NCBI GenBank assembly: GCA_017513125.1
Contig: JAFWDI010000001.1
Span: 62,001 to 126,000, forward strand
Source of the DNA: Lachnospiraceae bacterium
GTDB lineage: Bacteria; Bacillota; Clostridia; Lachnospirales; Lachnospiraceae
Direction of reading: 5' to 3'
Length of the DNA: 64,000 nucleotides
The notes under the pieces are model-generated. The model was not told the DNA's origin and did no database searches. It was given only the letters and a program-made list of their open reading frames with translations. Below, piece after piece: positions 41,831-50,301 of the stretch; position 1 is the stretch's first letter; every line of letters begins with the position of its first letter. The position numbers and the translations under genes are program-made.

Positions 41831-42610
41831 TCAGTTCATCCGGTAAGTCACCGTCACATTCGCGGCGATCTCGGTCTGGCCGGGCTGGATCGAGATCGAA
41901 CCGGCGTCCATAGCCGCGGCTTCCTCCAGAGCGAAATTGGCCGAGCGCCCGTACCGGGCCGAGGTATCCTGCCAGCCCTCGGTGATCGTAAGGACCTCTC
42001 CCAGCGATCTGCCGGCAGCCTCCGCCAGAGCCTCCGCCTTCAGTCTCGCGTCCGCCACCGCCTGCGCGAGCGCCTGACGGTAGGCCTCGTCATAGCCGCT
42101 GCAGAGCAGGCTGATGTTGTCGATGCTGTTGATCCCCGCGGCCACGCATGCCGACAGCAGTTCTCCCAGATCCTCGATATCCTGGTCCCGGACCGTCATC
42201 GACGTGGTGACGACATATCCGATGATGCGCTGGTCCCCGCGCTCCGAATAATCATACTGCGGATACATGTTGTAGTTGGAGGTGCGGATGCTGGTCTCCT
42301 CGATCCCGCGTCCGGTCAGGACCGCGATCACATCGTTTACCGCCTCGCTGTTCCGGGTCTGCGCCGCTTCCGCGGTCGTCTCCTGCGTCGTCACGCCGAA
42401 GGAGACCGATGCCTTATCCGGCACCAGGCTCACGGTCGACGATGCGACGACAGTGACCTCCGAGGCACGCCCGGACGTCCCGGAAGAGCCGGTATCCGAC
42501 GACGAGCCCCCGGATGCGGCGTCGGCCGACGCGGCGCCGCAGCTCGTGATCCCGAGAATCACCGCGAGTGCCAGAGCCGAGCATGCGGCTGCTTTGATGA
42601 TCTGTTTCAT
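41831..42610 (-). CDS. SIMPL-domain (DUF541) lipoprotein
   Basis: From ATG 42608-42610 (AAAAGGGAGGAAT ahead) it is 259 residues. The N-terminus is a lipoprotein signal with lipobox ITSC, followed by a Ser/Gly-rich linker and a SIMPL domain: ASEVTVVASSTVSLVPDKAS, VNDVIAVLTGRGIEETSI, YNMYPQYDY, DIEDLGELLSACVAAG, ALAQAVADARLKAEALAEAAG and VTYRMN at the end. Family members are surface or periplasmic oligomeric proteins of unclear role. Monocistronic by position. Confidence 0.9.
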   Translation of the reverse strand: MKQIIKAAACSALALAVILGITSCGAASADAASGGSSSDTGSSGTSGRASEVTVVASSTVSLVPDKASVSFGVTTQETTAEAAQTRNSEAVNDVIAVLTGRGIEETSIRTSNYNMYPQYDYSERGDQRIIGYVVTTSMTVRDQDIEDLGELLSACVAAGINSIDNISLLCSGYDEAYRQALAQAVADARLKAEALAEAAGRSLGEVLTITEGWQDTSARYGRSANFALEEAAAMDAGSISIQPGQTEIAANVTVTYRMN

Positions 42611-42730
42611 GGCATATTCCTCCCTTTTCAGGCTGATAAGTTTTCGTTTCATGAACTTCTGCCTATAATCACAGTATTCAGGAGAAAATGTCTCAGTGCA
42701 ATGATTATTTTTTCCTCCTCCCTGCAAAGT

Positions 42731-42760
42731 AAAGGCCCGGCCGATAAAGCCGGGTCTTTT
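42731..42760 (-). terminator. Terminator of the ABC exporter operon
   Basis: GGCCCGGC/GCCGGGTC (42734-42741, 42749-42756, one G-U pair) with flanking AAA/TTT, followed on the minus strand by a T-rich run. Lies after the second exporter gene and before the SIMPL gene. Confidence 0.7.
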
Positions 42761-42807
42761 CCTGTGTTTTTCCGGTTTCCGCCGCTCGTCGGATCCTTCG
42801 GCGGCCG

Positions 42808-44736
42808 TCAGCCTTCGGTCACTGCATTGCCCGTATACAGCTGATAGTACCGGCCCTTCGCCTCGATCAGCTCGTCGTGGTCGCCGCGCTCGATGATGTG
42901 GCCGCCCTCGACGACCATAATGCAGTTCGCGTTCATGATCGTCGACAGCCGGTGCGCGATGACGAACGTCGTGCGTCCCGCCATCAGCGCATCCATGCCC
43001 GCCTGTACGTGCATCTCGGTGCGGGTATCGATCGAGGACGTCGCCTCGTCGAGGATCAGCACCGGCGCGTCCTCGATGGTCGCGCGCGCGATCGACAGCA
43101 GCTGCCGCTGGCCCTGCGAGAGGTTCGCGCCGTTTCCGGTCAGCATCGTGTGGTAGCCCTCCGGCAGCCTCCGGATGAAGCCGTCCGCGTTCGCGATCTT
43201 CGCGGCCTCGATGACTTCCTCGTCGGTCGCGTCGAGCCGGCCGAAGCGGATATTGTCCATGACCGTGCCGGTAAACAGGTTCGTATCCTGCAGCACGACG
43301 CCGAGCGACCGGCGCAGATCCGACTTCTTAATGTCTTTGATGTCGATCCCGTCGTAGAGGATCTGCCCGCGCTGGATGTCGTAGAACCGCGTGATCAGGT
43401 TCGTGATCGTGGTCTTTCCGGCGCCGGTCGAACCGACCAGAGCGATCTTCTGACCGGGTTTCGCGTACATATTGATATCGTAAAGGATCTGTTTCTCGGG
43501 AACGTAGGAGAAATCCACGTCCTCGAAGCGGACGCCGCCGCGGACCTTCACGTAGGAGGGCTCGCCGCCGTTTTCCGCCGGAACCTTCCACGCCCAGACG
43601 CCGGTGCGCTCCGCGGCCTCGGTCAATGTCCCGTCCTCCGCCTCGTTCGCATAGACCAGCGTGACCTTTCCGTCGTCATCCTCCGGAGTCTCGTCCAGCA
43701 GGGCGAACACGCGCTGCGCGCCGGCCTGCGCCATGACGACCGCCGACAGCTGCATACTGATCTGCGTCACGGGCATCGTGAAGTTCCGGTTCAGGGTCAG
43801 GAAGCTGACCAGGCTGCCGAGCGTCAGGCTCGTGAAGCCGCTGATCGCGACCACGGAACCCAGTACCGCGCAGAGAACGTAGGAGATATAAGCCACGTTC
43901 GCGTTCAGGGGCATCAGCATGCTCGCGAGCTTATTCGCGCGGCTGGCACTGGCACGCAGGTCTTCATTGATCGCCGAGAACTCCTCGACCGCCTTCTCCT
44001 CGTGGCAGAAGACCTTGACGACCTTCTGGCCGCCCATCATCTCCTCGATGTAGCCGTTCACCTTACCCAGCGCCATCTGCTGCTTCGTGAAGTACTTCGA
44101 AGACAGTCCGCCGAGCTTTCCGGCCATCATGATCATGATGAAGACCATCACCAGCGTCAGGATCGTCAGCGGGATGTTCAGGATCAGCATGCTGATGAAC
44201 GCGAGGATGATCGTGACCGACGAGTTCAGCAGCTGCGGAATGGTCTGGTTTACCATCTGGCGCAGCGTGTCGATATCGTTCGTGTAGACCGACATGATGT
44301 CGCCGTGCGCGTGCGTGTCGAAATAGCCGATCGGCAGCGACTCCATCTTCGCGAACACTTCTTTCCGCAGGCTCAGCATCGTGTCCTGCGTGATGTACAT
44401 CATCAGGCGCTGATACGCGTAGGTCGCGATGATGCCGCAGGCGAACAGGACGCCCAGCCGCACCAGCCTCCAGGCCAGCGGGCTGAAGTCCGGCTGCGCC
44501 TGATGCGTGAGCGGAATGATGTAATCGTCGATCAGCGTCCGCAGGAACATGGAGTTCACGATATGCACGAATGCCGAGAACAGGATGCAGCAGACGACCA
44601 CGACGGCCTTCACTTTATTTTTCGAGAGCGTGTAAGCCAGGACCCTCTTCAGGACGGGTCCGATCTGGCTGACTTCTTTAAAGCTGACGCCGGCTCTTCT
44701 GGGAGGCGGTCCCTGATGTGCTCTGTTTTCTGCCAT
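42808..44736 (-). CDS. ABC exporter half-transporter, canonical ATPase site
   Basis: Membrane-embedded half of a multidrug-type exporter. I start at ATG 44734-44736 behind AAGGAGGAAG (642 residues). Six membrane helices in the first 330 residues, then a nucleotide-binding domain with Walker A VGSTGAGKTT, signature LSQGQRQ, Walker B LILDEATSS with the catalytic Glu, and H-loop VIAHRLS. A non-standard insert (about residues 360-395: TLTEAAERTGVWAWKVPAENGGE) lies ahead of the NBD. Pairs with the adjacent half at 44753; regulated by the MarR gene at the head of the operon. Confidence 0.93.
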   Translation of the reverse strand: MAENRAHQGPPPRRAGVSFKEVSQIGPVLKRVLAYTLSKNKVKAVVVVCCILFSAFVHIVNSMFLRTLIDDYIIPLTHQAQPDFSPLAWRLVRLGVLFACGIIATYAYQRLMMYITQDTMLSLRKEVFAKMESLPIGYFDTHAHGDIMSVYTNDIDTLRQMVNQTIPQLLNSSVTIILAFISMLILNIPLTILTLVMVFIMIMMAGKLGGLSSKYFTKQQMALGKVNGYIEEMMGGQKVVKVFCHEEKAVEEFSAINEDLRASASRANKLASMLMPLNANVAYISYVLCAVLGSVVAISGFTSLTLGSLVSFLTLNRNFTMPVTQISMQLSAVVMAQAGAQRVFALLDETPEDDDGKVTLVYANEAEDGTLTEAAERTGVWAWKVPAENGGEPSYVKVRGGVRFEDVDFSYVPEKQILYDINMYAKPGQKIALVGSTGAGKTTITNLITRFYDIQRGQILYDGIDIKDIKKSDLRRSLGVVLQDTNLFTGTVMDNIRFGRLDATDEEVIEAAKIANADGFIRRLPEGYHTMLTGNGANLSQGQRQLLSIARATIEDAPVLILDEATSSIDTRTEMHVQAGMDALMAGRTTFVIAHRLSTIMNANCIMVVEGGHIIERGDHDELIEAKGRYYQLYTGNAVTEG

Positions 44737-44752
44737 AACAGTCTTCCTCCTT

Positions 44753-46513
44753 TCAGCCCGGCTCGTCGAAATCCGCACCGTTCGTCTGCGTCTGGTAGAT
44801 GTCGCGGTAGATCTCGTTCGTTTCCAGGAGCGCTTCGTGCGTGTCGAACGCGTCCACGCGGCCGTCGTCCATGACGATGATCCGGTCGGCGTTCATCACC
44901 GACGCCACGCGCTGGGCAATGATCAGTGTCGTCATGCCCGGCACCCGCTCGGTCAGCGCGGCGCGGAGCTTCGCGTCGGTCGCGGTGTCGACCGCGGAGG
45001 TCGAGTCGTCGAGGATCAGGATCTTCGGGCTCTTCATGAGCGCGCGGGCAATGCAGAGCCGCTGGCGCTGTCCGCCCGAGACATTGGCGCCGCCCTGCTC
45101 GATCCAGGTCTCGTATTTATCCGGGAAATTCTGAATGAACTCGTCCGCGCAGGCGATCTCGCAGGCCTCGCGGCACTCTTCCTCGGTCGCGTCCGCTTTA
45201 CCCCAGCGGAGGTTGTCGAGGATGGTCCCGGAGAACAGCACGTTCTTCTGCAGCACGACCGAAACGCTGTTTCTCAGCGCTTCCAGATCGTACTCGCGGA
45301 CGTCGTGCCCGCCGACCTTCACCGCTCCCTCGTTCACATCGTAGAGGCGGCTGATCAGGTTCACGAAACTCGACTTTCCGCTACCGGTGCCGCCGATCAC
45401 GCCGATCACCTCGCCGGAGCGGATATGCAGGTCAATGCCGCGCAGCACATACTCGCCTTCGGTCTTTGAGAAGTCCTCATTCTTCGACGTATAGGCGAAG
45501 TTCACATTTTCAAAATCGATCGAGCCGTCCGGCACCTCGAACAGCGGATCCTCAGGATCCGTGATGTCCGGCTCCTCGTCCAGGACCTGCGCGATGCGGT
45601 TCGCGCTCGCCATCGACATCGAGACCATGACGAAGATCATCGACATCATCATCAGGTTCATCAGAATCTGCATGACGTAGCTGAACATCGACGTGAGCTG
45701 GCCGGTCGTGAACTGGTCCGCCACGATCAGTCTGGCGCCGAACCAGGACAGTGCGATCATGCAGAAGTGGATCGCGATCATCATGACGGGCATGTTCATG
45801 ATGACGATCTTCTCGGCCTTGATAGAAAGGTTCCTCAGATAGGCCGCCGCGTACTCGAAGCGCTGGTTCTCATACTCCTCGCGCACGAACGACTTCACGA
45901 CACGGATCGCGGTGACGTTCTCCTGCACGCTGGTGTTCAGGTCGTCGTAGCGGTCGAACACGGTGCGGAAGATCGGCAGTGCCTTCCGGATGATCAGCAT
46001 GATCATCGAGAACAGGATAATGATCGCCACGACGAAGATCAGCGACAGCTTCGCATTCAGCATGAAGCAGGCGACCAGCGAACCGACCAGCATCAGCGGT
46101 GCGCGGGACATGATGCGAATCACCATCATAAAAGCGTTCTGAACATTCGTGACGTCCGTCGTCAGGCGGGTCACGAGACCGGCCGTGCTGAACCGGTCGA
46201 TGTTCGCGAACGCGAACGTCTGGATTTTCTCATACATGTGGCGGCGCAGGTTCGCCGCCAGGCCCGTCGAAGCATCTGCCGCGAGGCGGGCGCCCATCAC
46301 GCCGAAGAACAGCGCGACAAACGCCATGATCAGCATCAGTCCGCCGTAAACGAGCACGTTATGCATGTTTCCGACCGACACGCCCCGGTCGATCAGAAAC
46401 GAGATCACGATGGGAAGCAGCACGTCGATCACGACCTCGCACAGGGTCATGATCGGCGAGAGGATCGCGGACCTCTTATACTTTCCCAGGTTTCCCACCA
46501 ATGTTTTCAGCAA
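44753..46513 (-). CDS. ABC exporter half-transporter, degenerate ATPase site
   Basis: Partner half, 586 residues, with a TTG start at 46511-46513 behind AGGAGGAAGAACA. Six membrane helices, then an NBD with Walker A IGGTGSGKSS, signature VSGGQRQ and Walker B ILILDDSTSAVD, where the catalytic Glu is Asp, and a switch region with VIAQRVAS-like IIAQRVAS in which the His is replaced by Gln. This asymmetry is characteristic of heterodimeric exporters (BmrCD, LmrCD, TM287/288 type). It sits between the MarR gene and the canonical half. Confidence 0.94.
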   Translation of the reverse strand: MLKTLVGNLGKYKRSAILSPIMTLCEVVIDVLLPIVISFLIDRGVSVGNMHNVLVYGGLMLIMAFVALFFGVMGARLAADASTGLAANLRRHMYEKIQTFAFANIDRFSTAGLVTRLTTDVTNVQNAFMMVIRIMSRAPLMLVGSLVACFMLNAKLSLIFVVAIIILFSMIMLIIRKALPIFRTVFDRYDDLNTSVQENVTAIRVVKSFVREEYENQRFEYAAAYLRNLSIKAEKIVIMNMPVMMIAIHFCMIALSWFGARLIVADQFTTGQLTSMFSYVMQILMNLMMMSMIFVMVSMSMASANRIAQVLDEEPDITDPEDPLFEVPDGSIDFENVNFAYTSKNEDFSKTEGEYVLRGIDLHIRSGEVIGVIGGTGSGKSSFVNLISRLYDVNEGAVKVGGHDVREYDLEALRNSVSVVLQKNVLFSGTILDNLRWGKADATEEECREACEIACADEFIQNFPDKYETWIEQGGANVSGGQRQRLCIARALMKSPKILILDDSTSAVDTATDAKLRAALTERVPGMTTLIIAQRVASVMNADRIIVMDDGRVDAFDTHEALLETNEIYRDIYQTQTNGADFDEPG

Positions 46514-46532
46514 TGTTCTTCCTCCTCAGGTC

Positions 46533-46961
46533 TCAGTGCATCCTGTCGATGTTCTGATAAATGATCTCCAGCATCCGGCGGAGTTCGGAGACCTCTTCTT
46601 CCGTGAGCGGCGCCAGCATGGCCTTTTCGCGGGCCAGTGTGGTCTGCTCGATCTCCCATCCCATGGCACGGGACTCGTCGGTCAGGCGGACGATCTTATT
46701 TCTCTTATCCGTCTCATCCGTGCGGGTCACGACGTGCCCGGCTCTCTCCATGCGCGAAATGATCCCGACGACGGTCGGGTGAGACACTTCCATGAAGGTC
46801 TCGATCTCCTTCTGCGTCGCCTCGCCGTCGTGATGATTCAGGTACGCGTGCACCCGGCACTGGGACAGGGTCAGGTTATGCTCGACCATGTCCGCGTCCG
46901 CGCGCATGCGCAGCTTATCGCTGATGCTCTTGATCAGGTATCCGATGTTTTTTTCTTTCAT
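46533..46961 (-). CDS. MarR-family regulator of the ABC exporter
   Basis: Winged-helix regulator, 142 residues: NLTLSQCRVHAYLNHHDGEA, TQKEIETFMEVSHPTVVGII recognition helix, MERAGHVVTRTDETDKRNKIV wing. It is the first gene of the operon with the two exporter halves (19-base gap), the common self-regulated MarR-exporter layout. No strong ribosome-binding site at this ATG. A palindrome 56 bases upstream is its likely operator. Confidence 0.9.
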   Translation of the reverse strand: MKEKNIGYLIKSISDKLRMRADADMVEHNLTLSQCRVHAYLNHHDGEATQKEIETFMEVSHPTVVGIISRMERAGHVVTRTDETDKRNKIVRLTDESRAMGWEIEQTTLAREKAMLAPLTEEEVSELRRMLEIIYQNIDRMH

Positions 46962-47016
46962 GACATACCGCGGACGCCTCTCCGGTCTCCCGGACCGGGC
47001 TCCGCCCTCCTCAAAT

Positions 47017-47059
47017 GTAGCATGCTACTTATTTTGACACCGTGCCCGGTAAGTGTCAA
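47017..47059 (-). promoter_or_regulatory. Promoter and palindromic operator of the MarR-ABC operon
   Basis: GTAGCATGCTAC (47017-47028) is a perfect 12-base palindrome. A minus-strand -35, TTGACA (47054-47059), lies upstream with AT-rich -10 candidates (around 47030-47036) adjoining the palindrome, so a bound MarR dimer would block transcription. Confidence 0.55.
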
Positions 47060-47124
47060 GTGCTTTTCACGGCCATTTACGCGAAAAACCGCCCGGATTC
47101 CGGTTTCGGACGGCGGCAAAGAAA

Positions 47125-47156
47125 AACGGACTGCCGGAGCATTCCGGCAGTCCGTT
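47125..47156 (-). terminator. Terminator of the long LCP gene
   Basis: AACGGACTGCCGGA/TCCGGCAGTCCGTT (47125-47138, 47143-47156) with a 4-base loop, followed on the minus strand by TTT and C/T-rich sequence. Confidence 0.82.
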
Positions 47157-47188
47157 ATCCGGTTTTCGAAAGCGCTCCGCTCCGCGGA

Positions 47189-49180
47189 TCAGCTCACCTC
47201 GCTCGCGACCACCGCGGCGTACTGCTGAGCCTGCGCGCTCGGCTGGTAGCCCGGCAGATCGAACAGGTATTCGTAGATCCAGCTGACGTCGGACAGGGTA
47301 TCCGACGAATACACCACGCTCGCTCCGAACGCCCTTCCCACCATCCGGTGATCGACCTCCCCGTCGCTGCGGGGGAACCCGGCGGTGTCCGCCAGGTTCA
47401 TGGTCTTCAGGACCGGGATCAGTCCGAGGACCTCGTTCAGCGAGAGACTGGTCTCGATCTTCGGCCAGATCACGCGCGCCGCGTTCATCAGGCGCAGGAT
47501 CGATCCGCTCTTCGCTTTCTGGAAGAGCGCCGAGAGCACCTCGCGCTGGCGTTCCGACCGTCCGAAATCGCCCGAGGAGTATCCCGGAACGTCCGTGTAG
47601 CGGATGCGGCAGTACGAGACCGCCTGAAGTCCGGTCAAATTCTGCGGGCCGGCTTCCGTGACGAACTGCGGTTCCACGCCGCAGGCCTGGGCCGTGTTCT
47701 CGATATAGCCGTTCAGGTCGATGATCATCTCCACCGGAACGTTCACCTCGACGCCGCCGAGCAGATCGATGGCCTCGGCGACATTGTCCCAGCCCATGGT
47801 CACGTACTCGTTGATGCGGGTGTCATAGTTCACGTTCAATGCATTGATCGCCGAGATCGAATCCCCGTGCCGGAAGATGTTCGTCAGCTTATCCGTGTAA
47901 CCGGTCTCGTCCGCCAGATACAGGTCGCGGTAGAACGAGAGCATGCGGATCTCGCCGGTATCCTTATTAATATTCACGAGGATATCCACGTCGCCGCCGT
48001 TCACGTCGCCCGCGGTGCCGTCGGTACCCAGGACCAGGATGCTGAGATAGTCGTCCCAGACGTCGTAGTTCGGGTCAATGTCGTTATGCAGCACGTTCGC
48101 CTCGCCCTGGTAGCCGCGGCTGAACCAGACTTTAAACGCGACGATGCCGCCCACGGCCAGGATCGCGAGGATGATCACGATCGCGAGGATGACCTTCAGG
48201 GCGCGGTGCTTCTTCTTCGGGCGGCTGCCGCGGCTTCCGCCGTCATAGCCGTCCGGCTCCCGGCCTCCTCTGCCCCGGCCGCCGGATCCTCCCCGTCCGC
48301 CGGAACCGCCCCGCCCGCCGGCCGATCTTCCGCGGCCGGTATAGCTGGAGCCGTAATCCTCCTCATCGTAGTAATCCTCATCCGCCCAGCGGCCGCCGTA
48401 GCGGTCGCCGGCGTAACGGTCGTCAGCGTAACGGTCATCGGCGTAACCGCTGTCTTCGTAAGGAGCATATCTGCGCTCCGCTCGCGCGCGGCGCGTCTGC
48501 GCCTCGGCCACGGCTCTGCGGCGTTTGGCCGCGAAAGTGCGCTCATCCTCCTCCATCATCCGCTCGATCTCATCGCGGTCGATCGGATCGTAGGAAGGTT
48601 CGCGCCGGGCCGGACGCTGCTGCACGGGTCGCTGCTGCACCGGTCTCTGCTGCGCCGGTCTCTGCTGCGCCGGTCTCCTCTCCGCGGGATCGCGGTTCGC
48701 CAGTCTCCCGGCGTCGCTGCCGTAATCCTGTGCACGGCGGTACTCCGCCGCCGGGCGCTGCTGTGCCGGACGCTGCTGCGCGGGTCTCTGCTGCACCGGG
48801 CGTCTGCGCGGGGCCTGCGTTTCGTCATATCTATCCGGCTCCGCGCCGAGCACTTCGCTGCGGCGTCTTCTGGCGGGCGCCTGTTCAGGGCCCGGCCGGA
48901 CATTTCCGCGATCAGCGTACCGCGGGTCCGCCCCGCGCCGCTCACGGGGTTCCGCGTTCCGCGCGCCGCTCACGGTAGTCCCCCGGTTTGCCAGTCTCCC
49001 GGCGTCGCCGCCCAGACTCTCACGCCGGTTCGAAAGCGCTTCGCGGCCGCCGCGCTCGATGCGCTCGACCTCGTCCATATCAAAACGGTACTCGTCATCA
49101 TAACGGTCCGTGTTCATGTAGCGCCTGCCGGGTTCGCGCCCCGTGCGCCTTCTCATATCGTCTCTGCCGCTTCCTGCCAT
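47189..49180 (-). CDS. LCP-family protein with a 328-residue low-complexity cytoplasmic tail
   Basis: Expected glycopolymer-peptidoglycan ligase. The 663-residue product has a complete LCP domain after a membrane helix (about 329-350): LSILVLGTDGTAGDV, DVDILVNINKDTGEIRMLSFYRDLYL, RINEYVTMGWDNVAEAIDLLGGVEV, GLQAVSYCRIRYTD and FGRSERQREVL. Residues 1-328 are cytoplasmic and disordered: GDAGRLANR twice, two tracts of QQRPA/V units (about 126-191), acidic-basic DDRYA units (about 246-264) and a GGRGGSG tract (about 289-307), ending in PKKKHR. Family tails are usually under 100 residues. AAAGGAACC site ahead of the ATG. Confidence 0.9.
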   Translation of the reverse strand: MAGSGRDDMRRRTGREPGRRYMNTDRYDDEYRFDMDEVERIERGGREALSNRRESLGGDAGRLANRGTTVSGARNAEPRERRGADPRYADRGNVRPGPEQAPARRRRSEVLGAEPDRYDETQAPRRRPVQQRPAQQRPAQQRPAAEYRRAQDYGSDAGRLANRDPAERRPAQQRPAQQRPVQQRPVQQRPARREPSYDPIDRDEIERMMEEDERTFAAKRRRAVAEAQTRRARAERRYAPYEDSGYADDRYADDRYAGDRYGGRWADEDYYDEEDYGSSYTGRGRSAGGRGGSGGRGGSGGRGRGGREPDGYDGGSRGSRPKKKHRALKVILAIVIILAILAVGGIVAFKVWFSRGYQGEANVLHNDIDPNYDVWDDYLSILVLGTDGTAGDVNGGDVDILVNINKDTGEIRMLSFYRDLYLADETGYTDKLTNIFRHGDSISAINALNVNYDTRINEYVTMGWDNVAEAIDLLGGVEVNVPVEMIIDLNGYIENTAQACGVEPQFVTEAGPQNLTGLQAVSYCRIRYTDVPGYSSGDFGRSERQREVLSALFQKAKSGSILRLMNAARVIWPKIETSLSLNEVLGLIPVLKTMNLADTAGFPRSDGEVDHRMVGRAFGASVVYSSDTLSDVSWIYEYLFDLPGYQPSAQAQQYAAVVASEVS
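48608..48805 (-). repeat. Two tracts of 15-bp repeats coding for QQRPA/QQRPV
   Basis: In the LCP tail, residues 126-143 and 168-191 are made of QQRPA or QQRPV pentapeptides, again giving Arg every five residues. Between them lies a second copy of GDAGRLANR, so the tail looks built by duplication. Confidence 0.8.
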
Positions 49181-49349
49181 GTAGGTTCCTTTCCGCCGCG
49201 GACCCGGGCCCGGCGGCTCTTACGTCTGAAAACAGACAAAGCATTCGAGCGGGGATATTTTACATCATCGCCGGAGCCGGCGCACCGTTTCCGCCGCGAT
49301 ATATGGAAACTATTAAGAATGTGTGCGGTTTTCGTAAGAAACCGGGACT

Positions 49350-50186
49350 TCAGTCTTTGCCCGTCGCCGCAGTCACGAAAAACACCTTCCGCACCCCCGC
49401 GCGCTTCAGCACGCCCGCGCAGGCATCCAGCGTGCTGCCGGTCGTATAGGTGTCAGCCTCGAGGATCGCACGCCCGGGCACGCGGACGGTCCCGGGCGCC
49501 AATGCCAGCGCCGCCGCGAGATTTCGCGTCCGCTCCTCGCCGTCGAGCTCCTTCATGGGCTTCGTCGGGCGGGTGCGCGCGAGCATCTCGTATACAGTAT
49601 ACGCACCGTCGTTCCGCGTCTCGCCGGCTGGATAGGCGCTGCTCCGCCGCATCTCCTCACGGTTCAATGCCTTCGCCAGCTCCTCCGCGAGCAGCTTCGC
49701 CTGGTCGAAGCCGCGCTCGGCGAGCTTCTTCGGGTGCAGCGGCACCGGCACCAGAGCACGCGCCTCCATCGCGCGGATCTCGATCCGGAGTTCACGCGCC
49801 GTCATCTCCGCGAGCCGCGGCGCGAGGTCCCTGCGGTTCAGAAACTTATAACGGGCCATCAGCTCCGATACCTCTTCCGTATAGACCAGCAGCGACCGGC
49901 CGCTGTCGAAGATGTGCCCGCGCCCTTCCTCCCGCCGGCGCCGGCAGTCACCGCACAGTTCCTCTTCCGGCAGCCCGAGCGCTTTTCCGCAGCACAGACA
50001 GAACTCTTTCCCGACGAGGGGAAGCTTCGGTGCACACTTCGCGCAGATCATGCGCTCCCGCTCCTCCGGCTCTAGCAGCTCGCCGCAGAACATGCAGCGG
50101 GGCGGATAGAGAAGGCCCGCCGCCAGCTCGGCCGCGCCGGCGCATTTTCGCGCAAATCTGTTTAATAACACATGTTTTTTATCCAT
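49350..50186 (-). CDS. comF: ComF family phosphoribosyltransferase-like protein
   Basis: Linked to DNA uptake and processing in competent bacteria. From ATG 50184-50186 (AGGGGTAG ahead) it is 278 residues, with an N-terminal zinc finger region (PPRCMFCGELLEP, CAKCAP, CLCCGKALG, CGDCRRR) and a PRT domain with VPVPLHPKKLAERGFDQAKLLAEEL. The PRPP loop reads LEADTYTTGSTLDAC where the family usually has DDVxTTG, so the first Asp pair is altered. Downstream of recD2. Confidence 0.9.
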   Translation of the reverse strand: MDKKHVLLNRFARKCAGAAELAAGLLYPPRCMFCGELLEPEERERMICAKCAPKLPLVGKEFCLCCGKALGLPEEELCGDCRRRREEGRGHIFDSGRSLLVYTEEVSELMARYKFLNRRDLAPRLAEMTARELRIEIRAMEARALVPVPLHPKKLAERGFDQAKLLAEELAKALNREEMRRSSAYPAGETRNDGAYTVYEMLARTRPTKPMKELDGEERTRNLAAALALAPGTVRVPGRAILEADTYTTGSTLDACAGVLKRAGVRKVFFVTAATGKD

Positions 50187-50301
50187 GAATCTACCCCTGT
50201 GAGTCCGTGTCTGAACACTGTACCACACAGGGGTATATTTTGTAAACTCATTCGGTAATCCTGGGCTGCCCGCTGCAGCGAGGCTTCCTGCCCGCAGCGC
50301 C

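Noticed and set aside
42877-44874. A 665-codon open frame on the plus strand
   Set aside because: Antisense to the ABC exporter genes, composition Arg/Asp/His-rich and repetitive, no ribosome-binding site, no recognisable domain.
49350-50186. Pseudogene call for comF because the PRPP motif is altered
   Set aside because: The frame is intact with all zinc-finger cysteines and normal length; ComF proteins are known to vary at the PRPP loop.
47042-50188. A 1048-codon open frame on the plus strand
   Set aside because: Runs antisense across the LCP and comF genes and the intergenic gap between them; low-complexity product that arises from GC-rich repeats.
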